Shown here: in pieces, positions 53,599 to 64,000 of the stretch
Layout: the number at the start of each line of letters is the position of its first letter
Position numbering within the stretch: position 1 is the stretch's first letter
Assembly: GCF_033880585.1 (NCBI RefSeq)
Contig: NZ_CP137624.1
Coordinates: 372,001 to 436,000 of the forward strand
Direction of reading: 5' to 3'
Length of the DNA: 64,000 nucleotides
Origin: Lysinibacillus louembei
Lineage (GTDB): Bacteria > Bacillota > Bacilli > Bacillales_A > Planococcaceae
Made by a program: the position numbers and the translations under genes
Notes under the pieces: generated by a model
The model's database searches: none
Told to the model about the DNA's origin: nothing
What the model saw: only the letters and a program-made list of their open reading frames with translations

Positions 53599-54435
53599 TT
53601 ATCGAATACCATTAATGAGCCCCAGCATTTGATCTGCAAGTGTTACTGCACGTGAATTAAATTGATATGAGCGCTGTGTCGCAATTAAATCTGTCATTTC
53701 TTTTGACATATCTACATTCGACATTTCTAATTTTTGATTGCTCAAGCCAATGTCTCCACGATTTGCTCCTTGTAAATCAGTCAAAATATCCGCTTGTGTA
53801 TAACCGAGCCCTGCTAAATCTGTAGGTAGACCAATATATGTGCCACTTACATGCTCCATCACCTGAGGCTTTTGTAATTCTGATACAGCTAAATCTACTG
53901 CTATTACATCACCATCTGGATATTCTATATTTAAACGACCATTCGGTGATAGCGTAAAGCCTGTTGCGAAATCAGGGAAATAAATCGCCTCACCGTCACT
54001 ATCTGCTACAGGATGTCCATCGCCATTGACAAGCATCATTTGTCCATTGCCCATCGGTGATACGTAAAAATCACCTTGACGTGTATATACTGTACGCTGC
54101 CCGTCACCATCAGGCATTAAAATGTTAAAATATTGGTTTTCTTTCGTAAACGCAAAATCAAGGTCGCGGTCTGTTTGCTGCAATGAGCCTTGCTTTTGAT
54201 TTGCTTGAATTAATGATACATGTGCCCCAACACCATATCGAATGCCTACAGGTGATTGGCGCAATGTTTTATCTAATTTATCGTTATTATACTGCTGGTA
54301 AAGTAGCTCTGAAAATTGTGCATCCTTTGTTTTATAGCCATGCGTATTACTGTTTGCAAGGTTATCGCTAATTGTATCTAGCTTTGTTTGTAGCTGTGTT
54401 AATGTATTTGTTGCTGTCACCATTGTACGTAGCAT
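53599..54435 (-). CDS. flhP: Flagellar basal-body rod protein FlhP
   Basis: 278 residues. The N-terminal rod motif is LDTISDNLANSNTHGYK and the C-terminal one NVDMSKEMTDLIATQRSYQF. The middle is FlgG/FlgF-like (YFNILMPDGDGQRTVYTRQG). It builds the distal rod or hook junction outside the membrane. It follows flhO by 15 bp. Confidence 0.9.
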   Translation of the reverse strand: MLRTMVTATNTLTQLQTKLDTISDNLANSNTHGYKTKDAQFSELLYQQYNNDKLDKTLRQSPVGIRYGVGAHVSLIQANQKQGSLQQTDRDLDFAFTKENQYFNILMPDGDGQRTVYTRQGDFYVSPMGNGQMMLVNGDGHPVADSDGEAIYFPDFATGFTLSPNGRLNIEYPDGDVIAVDLAVSELQKPQVMEHVSGTYIGLPTDLAGLGYTQADILTDLQGANRGDIGLSNQKLEMSNVDMSKEMTDLIATQRSYQFNSRAVTLADQMLGLINGIR

Positions 54436-54450
54436 ACAATCACCCCTCCG

Positions 54451-55290
54451 TTACACTTTTCCAATTTCATTTACTGCTTTTTCCATACTGCGATCATATG
54501 CCTGTAAAACCTTTTGGTTTGCCTCGAACGCACGATATGCTGTTAATAAATCTGTCATTGAACGTGCTGAATCGACGTTAGATGCTTCTAAATTTTTGTG
54601 ACTTGTTGTAAAAGTAACGCCTGCTTGTCCGTATGCTGACGGTAATATACCTTCATCAAGCATGCGATATAAGCCGTTATCCTGCTTCATTAAAACATCT
54701 GGATTTGCTGAGAACGCCACACCAATTGTTGCAACCTGTGCACCATTTTCATCTATAATTGCACCATTGCTTGTAATCGTTATATTATCATTTGCTAGCT
54801 GAATAGGTTGACCTGCTTCAGATAATACATAAAGACCTTGCCCATTCACTAGATTACCTTGTCCATCTAAAGTGAAGTTCCCGTTACGTGTGTAAGCTTC
54901 TCCGCCTTCTGGATGCTGTAATCGGAAATAAATTGCTCCTTGATTGCCAGATGCTTCATCGATTGGCAACGTAACATCTACTAATGCTACATCTGTTGGC
55001 ATACCTGTTTGCAATAATGAGCCTTGTGCATTGTTCGCAATTGTTTCTTGTAAGTATACTCCTGTTGTCAGTGCACCGATTGGCTTCAGCTGCTTTAAAG
55101 CTAACCCTTTTTCCGTTGGTATGTTTGTTGCGCCTTTTGCTGAAAGCAACATATCTGGAAATGAGCGAATTGTTGATTGATCTGCTTTGAAGCCTGGCGT
55201 ATTTGCATTTGCCATATTGTTTGTCAATATTTCTGTGCGGCGTTGCTGTGCAAGCATGCCTGAAGCTACTGTGTAAAAACCTTTAAACAT
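54451..55290 (-). CDS. flhO: Flagellar basal-body rod protein FlhO
   Basis: 279 residues; a paralogue of FlhP. N-terminal RTEILTNNMANANTPGFKAD, middle YFRLQHPEGGEAYTRNGNFT, C-terminal NVDSARSMTDLLTAYRAFEA. It is co-transcribed with flhP and lies directly downstream of mbl. In B. subtilis flhOP has a sigma-D promoter; I see no consensus one here. Confidence 0.9.
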   Translation of the reverse strand: MFKGFYTVASGMLAQQRRTEILTNNMANANTPGFKADQSTIRSFPDMLLSAKGATNIPTEKGLALKQLKPIGALTTGVYLQETIANNAQGSLLQTGMPTDVALVDVTLPIDEASGNQGAIYFRLQHPEGGEAYTRNGNFTLDGQGNLVNGQGLYVLSEAGQPIQLANDNITITSNGAIIDENGAQVATIGVAFSANPDVLMKQDNGLYRMLDEGILPSAYGQAGVTFTTSHKNLEASNVDSARSMTDLLTAYRAFEANQKVLQAYDRSMEKAVNEIGKV

Positions 55291-55359
55291 AAAGCATACC
55301 TCATTTGCTAGTTATTTTCATTGCGTAAAACATGCTCCCTCTCACTTACGAAGGTCGAA

Positions 55360-56361
55360 TTAGTCTGCTGAAGTTCCTGCCGAACGGTCAATATTATTTA
55401 ACATAATACCTGTACCGATTGCTACACAATCCATCGGGTTTTCCGCTATAAATACAGGTACTTTTAATTCTTCAATTAACAATTGGTCAATCCCATGTAA
55501 AAGCGCGCCTCCGCCCGTTAAAATAACACCGCGATCAATAATATCTGCTGATAGCTCTGGTGGCGTTTTTTCTAATACATTTTTCGCTGATTGTACAATC
55601 ATTGATACAGATTCATGCAGCGCTCTTTCTATTTCAGACGAATGAATTGTAATTGTTTGCGGCAAACCTGTTACCATATCGCGTCCGCGAATTTCCATTG
55701 ATTCGTTGCGATTGTTCGGAAATACTGTGCCGATTGTCATTTTGACAGCCTCTGCTGTACGTTCTCCAATTAATAGCTTATATTCCTTTTTTATGTATTG
55801 CAAAATATCATTATCAAATACATCGCCTGCTACTTTAATCGATTCGCTTGTTACGATGTCTCCCATTGATAATACAGCAATATCTGTCGTACCACCACCG
55901 ATGTCAACGACCATGTTGCCGCTTGGTTGGAAAATATCCATACCTGCGCCGATTGCTGCCACTTTTGGCTCTTCTTCTAAATATACTTTTTTGCCACCTG
56001 ATTTTTCAGCTGCCTCACGAATTGCTTTTTGCTCTACACTTGTAATATTTGTAGGACAGCAAATTAAAATACGTGGCTTCGATAAAAACCCTCGTACATT
56101 TAATTTATTAATGAAATGTCGTAGCATTGCCTCTGTCACGTCAAAATCTGCAATTACCCCGTCCTTTAAAGGGCGAATTGCTACAATATTACCTGGCGTT
56201 CGTCCAACCATTTGTCTCGCCTCTTCACCGACTGCTAAAACTTTTCCCGTTTTTTTATCCATCGCTACAACAGAAGGCTCATTTAACACAATTCCTTTGC
56301 CTTTTACATGGATTAAAACATTTGCCGTCCCTAAATCAATCCCAATATCCTTTGAAAACAT
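55360..56361 (-). CDS. mbl: MreB-like cell-shape actin homologue Mbl
   Basis: About 333 residues, the length of B. subtilis Mbl. Actin-fold ATP motifs: IGIDLGTANVLIHVKG (phosphate 1), MVVDIGGGTTDIAVLS (phosphate 2) and GVILTGGGALLHGID (adenosine). ATG at 56361 is chosen over GTG at 56385, which lies in the RBS. It guides cylindrical wall synthesis under the membrane. Synteny with spoIIID and flhO supports Mbl rather than MreB. Confidence 0.93.
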   Translation of the reverse strand: MFSKDIGIDLGTANVLIHVKGKGIVLNEPSVVAMDKKTGKVLAVGEEARQMVGRTPGNIVAIRPLKDGVIADFDVTEAMLRHFINKLNVRGFLSKPRILICCPTNITSVEQKAIREAAEKSGGKKVYLEEEPKVAAIGAGMDIFQPSGNMVVDIGGGTTDIAVLSMGDIVTSESIKVAGDVFDNDILQYIKKEYKLLIGERTAEAVKMTIGTVFPNNRNESMEIRGRDMVTGLPQTITIHSSEIERALHESVSMIVQSAKNVLEKTPPELSADIIDRGVILTGGGALLHGIDQLLIEELKVPVFIAENPMDCVAIGTGIMLNNIDRSAGTSAD

Positions 56362-56634
56362 TCCTGTAGTTTCTCCTTCCACCACTTCAAGTCTTGACGT
56401 ACATTTTTAGTTTAAAAGGCTGTGAATATCCGCTTTTTCACAAGTCCTTATTATACATTTAGTTATCTAGATTATTTTATCACAATGAACAATGAATTAC
56501 ACCCTCTTTTATAGTAAGATATTCCCTAAATATGTAATATCAATTACACCTCGGCTAACTCTCATCCAGATTTTTTTGAGCTCGCTTTTAGTAGAAGTTA
56601 ACCTAAAAATCCGCTGATTCAAGAGAAATAGAGA

Positions 56635-56673
56635 AAAGCACCTAGATGTACATTCGTATCATCTAGGTGCTTT
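56635..56673 (-). terminator. Terminator overlapping the spoIIID stop codon
   Basis: AAAGCACCTAGATG (56635-56648) pairs with CATCTAGGTGCTTT (56660-56673). The spoIIID stop (56663-56665) lies inside the arm. The 56386-56634 stretch holds no gene that I can see. Confidence 0.8.
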
Positions 56674-56929
56674 GTTCGTGTTGCTTCGATTGCCATTTTT
56701 TCTTTGTTGCCTCTCCGCCCCGCAAATGCCGGACGGATTTATGATAGGCTAAAACTTTCTTGACTTCCTGTGCAAGTGGCTCATTGATTAGAATAAGCCT
56801 TTCCGTTAAATCTTTGTGCACAGTACTTTTAGAATAGCCTGTCATTTTAGCTAAAGTGCGGACTGTTTCTTTAGTTTCGATAAGCAACTCCCCTAGCTGA
56901 ACACAACGACGCCGAATATGTTCGTGCAC
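56663..56929 (-). CDS. spoIIID: Sporulation transcriptional regulator SpoIIID
   Basis: 88 residues. The helix-turn-helix region VRTLAKMTGYSKSTVHKDL and the basic C-terminal LAYHKSVRHLRGGEATKKK match SpoIIID, a mother-cell DNA-binding protein that tunes the sigma-E and sigma-K regulons. GTG start at 56929 (GGAAGGG close upstream). It has its own terminator. Confidence 0.95.
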   Translation of the reverse strand: MHEHIRRRCVQLGELLIETKETVRTLAKMTGYSKSTVHKDLTERLILINEPLAQEVKKVLAYHKSVRHLRGGEATKKKWQSKQHEQST

Positions 56930-57020
56930 GTTCCCTTCCTTTCTACTTAGGATGTAAGAATGTGCCGTAGCTTAGTAGTATGTTTCTTCACCTTATGAGT
57001 CGTCCGCACCTATTTAGAAC

Positions 57021-57686
57021 TTAGAATGCAAGCAATTTTCTTGGATTTATTGCTTCACCATTTTCCAACACTTCAAAATGCAAATGAATTCCCGCTGTCG
57101 GGTTCCAATCATTTTCAGTTGTTGTCGCTAACGGTTGCCCTTGAACAACCTCATCGCCCTCTTTAACAACGATGTCTGTAACAGAGCTATAGCGCGTTTC
57201 TAAACCGTTTGCATGCTCCACTGTAATCATATTACCTGTGAACGCATCCATTTTGACCTTTGTTACGACACCGCTCATTGCAGCAAGCACTTCAAATGGC
57301 TCACTGTTAATAGCAAGCGACATGCCAGACGATGTCGAAAATGTTTGCTTAAAGACAAGCAGTGCATTTTCACGCGTTTTTGCATCCGCAGAGAAATCAT
57401 AGAAATCTTGTAAAATTGTCAATTCCTCTAAGTATGCTTCATCGAATGGATATTTCAAATTTTCTTGCGTTGCATTTGTTTCAATAATCGGTTGTTGCTG
57501 CTCTGGAATCTCTTCCTTTGCCACTGTTTCTGTTAGAAGATTCTCTTCCTTTTTCGTAACTAGCACATTGTAACTAAACATAAGTGCAATTATCGCGAGT
57601 GCAATACCCGCATAAATAGCTGGCCAAAACCATGGCTTTTGTTGTAAATTTTTCGGAGAAGGTTTTAAATTTTTTTCCTCTCGCAT
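57021..57686 (-). CDS. spoIIQ: Forespore engulfment protein SpoIIQ
   Basis: About 221 residues: a membrane helix (about 23-42), a linker, then a LytM/M23 fold. The second motif HLHFEV is intact. At the first zinc site the usual HxGxD is replaced by SGMSLA, so it is probably not an active peptidase, as for B. subtilis SpoIIQ. It pairs with SpoIIIAH across the engulfing membranes. ATG at 57686 is chosen for AGAGGTG at good spacing. Confidence 0.92.
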   Translation of the reverse strand: MREEKNLKPSPKNLQQKPWFWPAIYAGIALAIIALMFSYNVLVTKKEENLLTETVAKEEIPEQQQPIIETNATQENLKYPFDEAYLEELTILQDFYDFSADAKTRENALLVFKQTFSTSSGMSLAINSEPFEVLAAMSGVVTKVKMDAFTGNMITVEHANGLETRYSSVTDIVVKEGDEVVQGQPLATTTENDWNPTAGIHLHFEVLENGEAINPRKLLAF

Positions 57687-57705
57687 GTTCATCACCTCTG
57701 AAGCT

Positions 57706-57734
57706 AGTGTGAACAATCTACACAATTTTTAAAC
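57706..57734 (-). promoter_or_regulatory. Candidate sigma-F promoter of spoIIQ
   Basis: GTTTA (57730-57734), 15 nt, then GTTCACACT (57706-57714), close to the sigma-F pattern GYWTA/GGnrAnAnT with one mismatch. It would give a very short leader, which lowers confidence. Confidence 0.3.
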
Positions 57735-57742
57735 ACGCTTGC

Positions 57743-58627
57743 TTATTTTTTTGTACAAACATTGCCAATTGTCGTTTGTGGGTAGTAGTGCGTAAGTATT
57801 TGTTGTGCTGTAGCATCATTGTTAGCTAATTCATTTGCACCGTATTGACTCATTCCAACTCCGTGCCCATAGCCTTTCGTTGCAATGACAATGTCATTGC
57901 CTTCCTCCATCATCATAAAATCGGTTGAACGCAATTGTAAAAGCTCTCTAAATTCACGTCCACTAAAATTTTTTTTACCTTTTACTGTTTGCACACGACC
58001 TGAGCTATTTCGCTCAAGCTGTAAATTTAAAAAATCCTCCTGTGTCCAATTTGTTTGCAGCTTGGCATTTAATTCATTTACCGTCATTTTAACTGTTTCG
58101 CTGTTTTCTTCAGGTGATGCTACAGATTGTAAATAAGGTATATCCTGTCCACCATAATTTTCTGCTGATTCTGTTACTCCATTTGATGAGGCATGAAACA
58201 TTGCTGAAATTGGTTCTTCTTTATATAGTATAATTTGTCCTGTTGTCGTTTTTACAGCCTCTGTTATTTTACTTTCGTACTGCGCAAAGGCAGTTAACCA
58301 CTTTTGCTGCCGCGCTTTTTCATCGATAAATACTTGATGTGCTGTTGTTGGCTTAATTGCTTTTTTTCCGTAGTCTGTATTACGTATTACATATGTGCGT
58401 GCGGCAATTGCTTGTGCTTGTAATGCGGCTGGATGAAAGCTAGCGGGCATTTCCGCAGCAACAACACCGATTAAATAGTGCTCTAGCGGTATGCTCTTAG
58501 CTACGCCTTCAATGGTAATTAAAATTTCGCATGGCTCCGCTACTGGCTTTGGCTTTTTGTAATAAAGAAGCGGCACAGTAAACAACATACATATCACAAT
58601 AATGATGAGTAGTAGGTTTTTTTTCAT
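57743..58627 (-). CDS. spoIID: Stage II sporulation protein SpoIID
   Basis: 294 residues. One N-terminal membrane helix, then the lytic transglycosylase domain: GVVAAEMPASFHPAALQAQA (with the catalytic Glu in AAEMP), AIAARTYVIRNT and GHGVGMSQYGANELA. It degrades septal glycan during engulfment with SpoIIP and SpoIIM. It lies between murA and spoIIQ, as in other Bacillales. The RBS (GATGG) is weak. Confidence 0.93.
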   Translation of the reverse strand: MKKNLLLIIIVICMLFTVPLLYYKKPKPVAEPCEILITIEGVAKSIPLEHYLIGVVAAEMPASFHPAALQAQAIAARTYVIRNTDYGKKAIKPTTAHQVFIDEKARQQKWLTAFAQYESKITEAVKTTTGQIILYKEEPISAMFHASSNGVTESAENYGGQDIPYLQSVASPEENSETVKMTVNELNAKLQTNWTQEDFLNLQLERNSSGRVQTVKGKKNFSGREFRELLQLRSTDFMMMEEGNDIVIATKGYGHGVGMSQYGANELANNDATAQQILTHYYPQTTIGNVCTKK

Positions 58628-58676
58628 ACGCCATCTTATGTAGCTATTGACAATTTTATTTGCAAAAATAAAGGAG

Positions 58677-58707
58677 CAGTCTGAAAAGATATACTCTTTT
58701 CGGACAG
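58677..58707 (-). terminator. Terminator of murA
   Basis: CAGTCTGAAAAG (58677-58688) pairs imperfectly with CTTTTCGGACAG (58696-58707). It lies 16 nt after the murA stop codon and shares the stem family seen at 42205 and 60778. Confidence 0.6.
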
Positions 58708-58722
58708 CCCCTATTTCTATTA

Positions 58723-60033
58723 TTATGCAGTTACTTGTTCAGCATTGTCTTCTTTGGCAATCTTTACTTCGCCCTCAGTTACACGTTCGATGTTTGCACC
58801 TAATGCTGCTAATTTTTCGTGGAATTTTACGTAGCCACGATCTAAATGGTGTAGCGCTGTTACGCGTGTAACACCTTCAGATACTAAGCCTGCTAAAATA
58901 AGCGATGCTGCTGCACGTAAATCTGTTGCAGCTACCTCCGCACCTTGTAATGCATTATTGCCTTCAATAAAGACAGAACGCCCCTCAATTTTAGCAATTG
59001 CATTCATTCGACGGAATTCCTCAACATGCATGAAGCGATTTTCAAATACCGTTTCAGTAATAATGCTTGTTCCTTCAGCAGATAGCATTAATGCCATCAT
59101 TTGTGACTGCATATCTGTTGGGAAGCCTGGATGTGGCATTGTTTTAATGTCTACAGCCTTTAATCCACCTGTCGCACGTACACGCAGCCCATTATCCTGC
59201 TCTGTAATTTCTACGCCCATTTCACGCATTTTGGCAATCAGCGCTGTCATATGCTCTGGAATGGCATTTTCAATCACAACATCGCCACGTGTAATTGCTG
59301 CCGCAACCATAAATGTGCCTGCTTCAATGCGATCTGGAATAACATAATGTGTAATACCTTTTAGCTTCTCTACACCTTCAATGCGAATTGTCGCTGTTCC
59401 AGCACCTGTTACACGACCGCCCATCGCATTAATAAAGTTCGCTAAATCGACAATTTCCGGCTCCTTTGCCGCATTTTCGATAATTGTCGTACCTTCTGCT
59501 AATGCTGCTGCTGTCATAATATTTTCTGTCGCACCAACGCTTGGGAAATCTAAATAAATTTCAGCACCTTTTAATTTTTCAGCACGTGCCTCTACATAGC
59601 CATGTCCAAAAGAAATTTCAGCCCCCATCGCTTCAAAGCCTTTTAAATGCAGTTCAATCGGACGAGAGCCAATTGCACAGCCACCTGGTAAGGCAACACG
59701 CGCAAAGCGATTGCGTGCCAGCAACGATCCCATCACTAAAATCGATGCACGCATTTTACTAACAAATTCAAATTGCGCTTCACTTGATAAATCCTGAGAC
59801 GCATCAATAACAATTTCATTCCCGTCTACATAATATTGTACATCTGCATTTAAGCTTTTTAATACTTCACCAATTGTATATACATCAGCTAATGCTGGAA
59901 CATCTTTAATAACATTTTTTCCTTCAGAAGCTAATAAAGCTGCTGCTAAAATAGGTAATACAGCGTTCTTTGCGCCTTCAACTTTCACGTTACCTCGTAA
60001 AGTCTGACCACCCATAACGATAATTTTCTCCAC
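58723..60033 (-). CDS. murA: UDP-N-acetylglucosamine 1-carboxyvinyltransferase MurA
   Basis: 436 residues. First committed step of peptidoglycan synthesis: adds enolpyruvate from PEP to UDP-GlcNAc. Signature motifs: [31 protein letters not shown] (catalytic Cys near 117), [16 protein letters not shown] start at 60033 with GGAGGG. The synteny (spoIID, atp operon) points to the MurAA paralogue. Confidence 0.95.
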   Translation of the reverse strand: MEKIIVMGGQTLRGNVKVEGAKNAVLPILAAALLASEGKNVIKDVPALADVYTIGEVLKSLNADVQYYVDGNEIVIDASQDLSSEAQFEFVSKMRASILVMGSLLARNRFARVALPGGCAIGSRPIELHLKGFEAMGAEISFGHGYVEARAEKLKGAEIYLDFPSVGATENIMTAAALAEGTTIIENAAKEPEIVDLANFINAMGGRVTGAGTATIRIEGVEKLKGITHYVIPDRIEAGTFMVAAAITRGDVVIENAIPEHMTALIAKMREMGVEITEQDNGLRVRATGGLKAVDIKTMPHPGFPTDMQSQMMALMLSAEGTSIITETVFENRFMHVEEFRRMNAIAKIEGRSVFIEGNNALQGAEVAATDLRAAASLILAGLVSEGVTRVTALHHLDRGYVKFHEKLAALGANIERVTEGEVKIAKEDNAEQVTA

Positions 60034-60433
60034 AATTCGTCCCTCCGAATCTCATTCTCGTAAACTTGCTATTTTATTTAAAAGTTCATTGATATTTTTT
60101 ATCCAAACACTGCTAATAATACAGCTATAACCCAACTTTATCAAGCATCTAATTCACTATTTTGTGTCGAATTTTGGCTTTATTTTTCATACTATATATT
60201 ACGCACGGTATGTATAGTTGGTGAATCTGATATTGAATACTTTTCATGCGAGGTCAAGTTGGGCATGTTCTGTATTTCCCATGACATTTCGACACAATAT
60301 AACGATTGTATACACTGTTCTTTTATACACCAAAATTCGATATGTTAAACATTTTTAGTCGATTACCCAGGAAATATATACTTTGTAGCGAAAAGCAAAT
60401 AATTGTTCTCCCCTACAACCTATATAATGCATT
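60034..60433. other. 400-bp intergenic region without a recognisable gene
   Basis: B. subtilis has ywmB about here; I see no remnant on either strand. It contains the inverted word pairs CCCAACTT/AAGTTGGG (60131, 60256) and TTGTGTCGAA/TTCGACACAA (60162, 60288), which are interleaved rather than nested. It must include the murA promoter. Confidence 0.5.
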
Positions 60434-60676
60434 TTATTGGAAAATATAAACTAAGCTTCTTGACCACTGCGAAAAGTTAATAAAAAAGTTAGAAACTGTC
60501 GAACCGATAACGATGCTAAATAAAATGTAAACGAGCTGAATTTGAAATGTTTTGCCTTTTTTAAACAATTGCTCAAAACGAAATGCTTGTAATGCATAGA
60601 ATGCCACAGCAATGAAGAAAATATGCGAGGCAAGACCGAAAAGTGCCTGTTGACCTATTTCCGTATAAAAGTTCAT
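60434..60676 (-). CDS. ywzB: DUF1146 membrane protein YwzB
   Basis: About 80 residues, two membrane helices (LASHIFFIAVAFYALQAF and VYILFSIVIGSTVSNFFI). ATG at 60676 follows AAGGAG, although spacing is long; GTG at 60688 overlaps the RBS. It follows atpC, as in B. subtilis. The function is unknown. Confidence 0.85.
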   Translation of the reverse strand: MNFYTEIGQQALFGLASHIFFIAVAFYALQAFRFEQLFKKGKTFQIQLVYILFSIVIGSTVSNFFINFSQWSRSLVYIFQ

Positions 60677-60777
60677 TTTTACGTACACTCCTTGTATGAA
60701 AAAAGTTGTTTTTTTGAAGGTAAACTTTTTGTTTATTGGCAGTTTTGCTCACTTTATTAGCGTTTTCATTTAAAAGA

Positions 60778-60808
60778 GCTGTTTGAAAAGCTAAGCTTTC
60801 CAAACAGC
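60778..60808 (-). terminator. Terminator of the atp operon
   Basis: GCTGTTTGAAAAGC (60778-60791) pairs with GCTTTCCAAACAGC (60795-60808), with one mismatched position, followed on the minus strand by TCTTTT. It lies 10 nt after atpC. Confidence 0.85.
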
Positions 60809-60818
60809 CCCATTTGAA

Positions 60819-62691
<1,873 letters not shown>

Positions 62692-62717
62692 TTATACGAA
62701 GTCAGTGAAAGTGCAGC

Positions 62718-63599
<882 letters not shown>

Positions 63600-63675
63600 T
63601 TAATCACAATCCATTATTCTCACAGCATCCGCAAGCAGCTAGCTTGCGGATTTGCAAAGAACGATTTAACTAAGA

Positions 63676-64000
63676 TTATTCTGATTTAGCAAAAGTCTTT
63701 TTGAAAGCATTGATTGCTTCAGCAAGATCTGCATCAGCTGGAATATCTTTTGTTGTACGGATATGATCTAATACGCTTGTGTGGTTTGTATCTAACCAGC
63801 TTAAGAACTCACCCTCGAAACGAGTGATATCAGCTACTGGAATATCATCTAAGAAGCCACGAGTTAATGCATATAAAATGACAACTTGTTTTTCAACTTT
63901 TAACGGTTTGTTTAAGTCTTGTTTTAATACTTCAACAGTACGTTTACCGCGCTCTAATTTAGCTAAAGTTGCTTTATCTAAGTCAGAACCGAACTGAGCG
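63676..64000 (-). CDS. atpA: ATP synthase alpha subunit, C-terminal part (runs off the right edge)
   Basis: About 107 codons: [18 protein letters not shown] near the edge, then [16 protein letters not shown] and a [20 protein letters not shown] tail, ending at TAA (63676-63678). This is the C-terminal helical domain of the alpha subunit. About 100 bp separates it from atpG, with a GC-rich inverted repeat near 63630-63652 (CCGCAAGC/GCTTGCGG). Confidence 0.95.
   Translation of the reverse strand, partial: AQFGSDLDKATLAKLERGKRTVEVLKQDLNKPLKVEKQVVILYALTRGFLDDIPVADITRFEGEFLSWLDTNHTSVLDHIRTTKDIPADADLAEAINAFKKTFAKSE

Noticed and set aside
55706-56410. 234-codon plus-strand ORF opposite mbl
   Set aside because: It is the shadow of the highly conserved mbl reading frame, with no RBS.
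63630-63652. CCGCAAGC/GCTTGCGG hairpin between atpA and atpG as an operon terminator
   Set aside because: It has no U-tract after it on the minus strand and sits inside the atp operon, so an mRNA-processing or stabilising hairpin is more likely than termination.

Overview
The window looks like the chromosome of an endospore-forming, flagellated, S-layer-bearing member of the Bacillales, most likely Lysinibacillus or a near relative. It carries mbl, flhO, flhP, fabZ, ssbB, ywpF, spoIIID, spoIIQ, spoIID, murA, ywzB and the atp operon in the Bacillus subtilis-like order. It also carries an SLH-domain S-layer gene of the kind found in Lysinibacillus. DNA is AT-rich, and almost everything from 6 kb to 43.8 kb and from 51.8 kb to the right edge is on the minus strand.

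Layout. (1) 1-2360: start of a large secreted nuclease whose promoter overlaps a CcpA-type site. (2) 2.7-5.9 kb: two unknown membrane genes, a very short peptide gene with its own RBS and terminator, and a divergent Rgg/PlcR-like regulator, which together resemble a peptide-pheromone circuit. (3) 6.0-10.97 kb: pgcA, pgi, galE and galU supply hexose phosphates, UDP-glucose and UDP-galactose. (4) 11-36.5 kb: a polysaccharide locus with a WbaP/WsaP-type initiating transferase, rmlABCD, an FdtA/FdtB/FdtC-like amino-sugar set, several GT2 and membrane glycosyltransferases, GtrA/GtrB/GtrII proteins, an ABC exporter with a sugar-binding tail, a methyltransferase, a kinase-like/coiled-coil/double-GT2 protein, an O-antigen-ligase-like protein and a TPR protein. 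(5) 36.8-39.3 kb: the S-layer protein. (6) 39.9-42 kb: TagA/WecG and a WecC-like dehydrogenase. (7) 42.2-45 kb: a diverged flagellin under a consensus sigma-D promoter, an IDEAL-like protein, and an Rpn-type nuclease gene split by a palindromic element. (8) 45.1-50.8 kb: ywqB, ywqA, ssbB and ywpF. (9) 50.9-51.7 kb: a non-coding array of 41 in-phase 20-bp repeats. (10) 51.8-64 kb: conserved sporulation, cell-shape, flagellar, murA and ATP synthase genes.

How the genes may work together. Blocks 3 to 5 read as one S-layer glycosylation system, comparable to the slg clusters described in Geobacillus stearothermophilus and Aneurinibacillus thermoaerophilus. Sugars would be activated, built on a lipid carrier starting from hexose-1-phosphate, capped, exported by Wzm/Wzt and transferred to the adjacent S-layer protein by the ligase-like enzyme. 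Block 6 probably contributes ManNAc or ManNAc-uronate to the secondary wall polymer that SLH domains bind. The methyltransferase-kinase-coiled coil-GT arrangement resembles a chain-terminating, length-measuring module split between two genes.

The observations I would check first are the kinase-like capping protein, the short peptide/Rgg pair, the 20-bp array with its 180-bp higher-order period, and the structured element that interrupts the Rpn gene. All calls come from reading the sequence; no database search was run.
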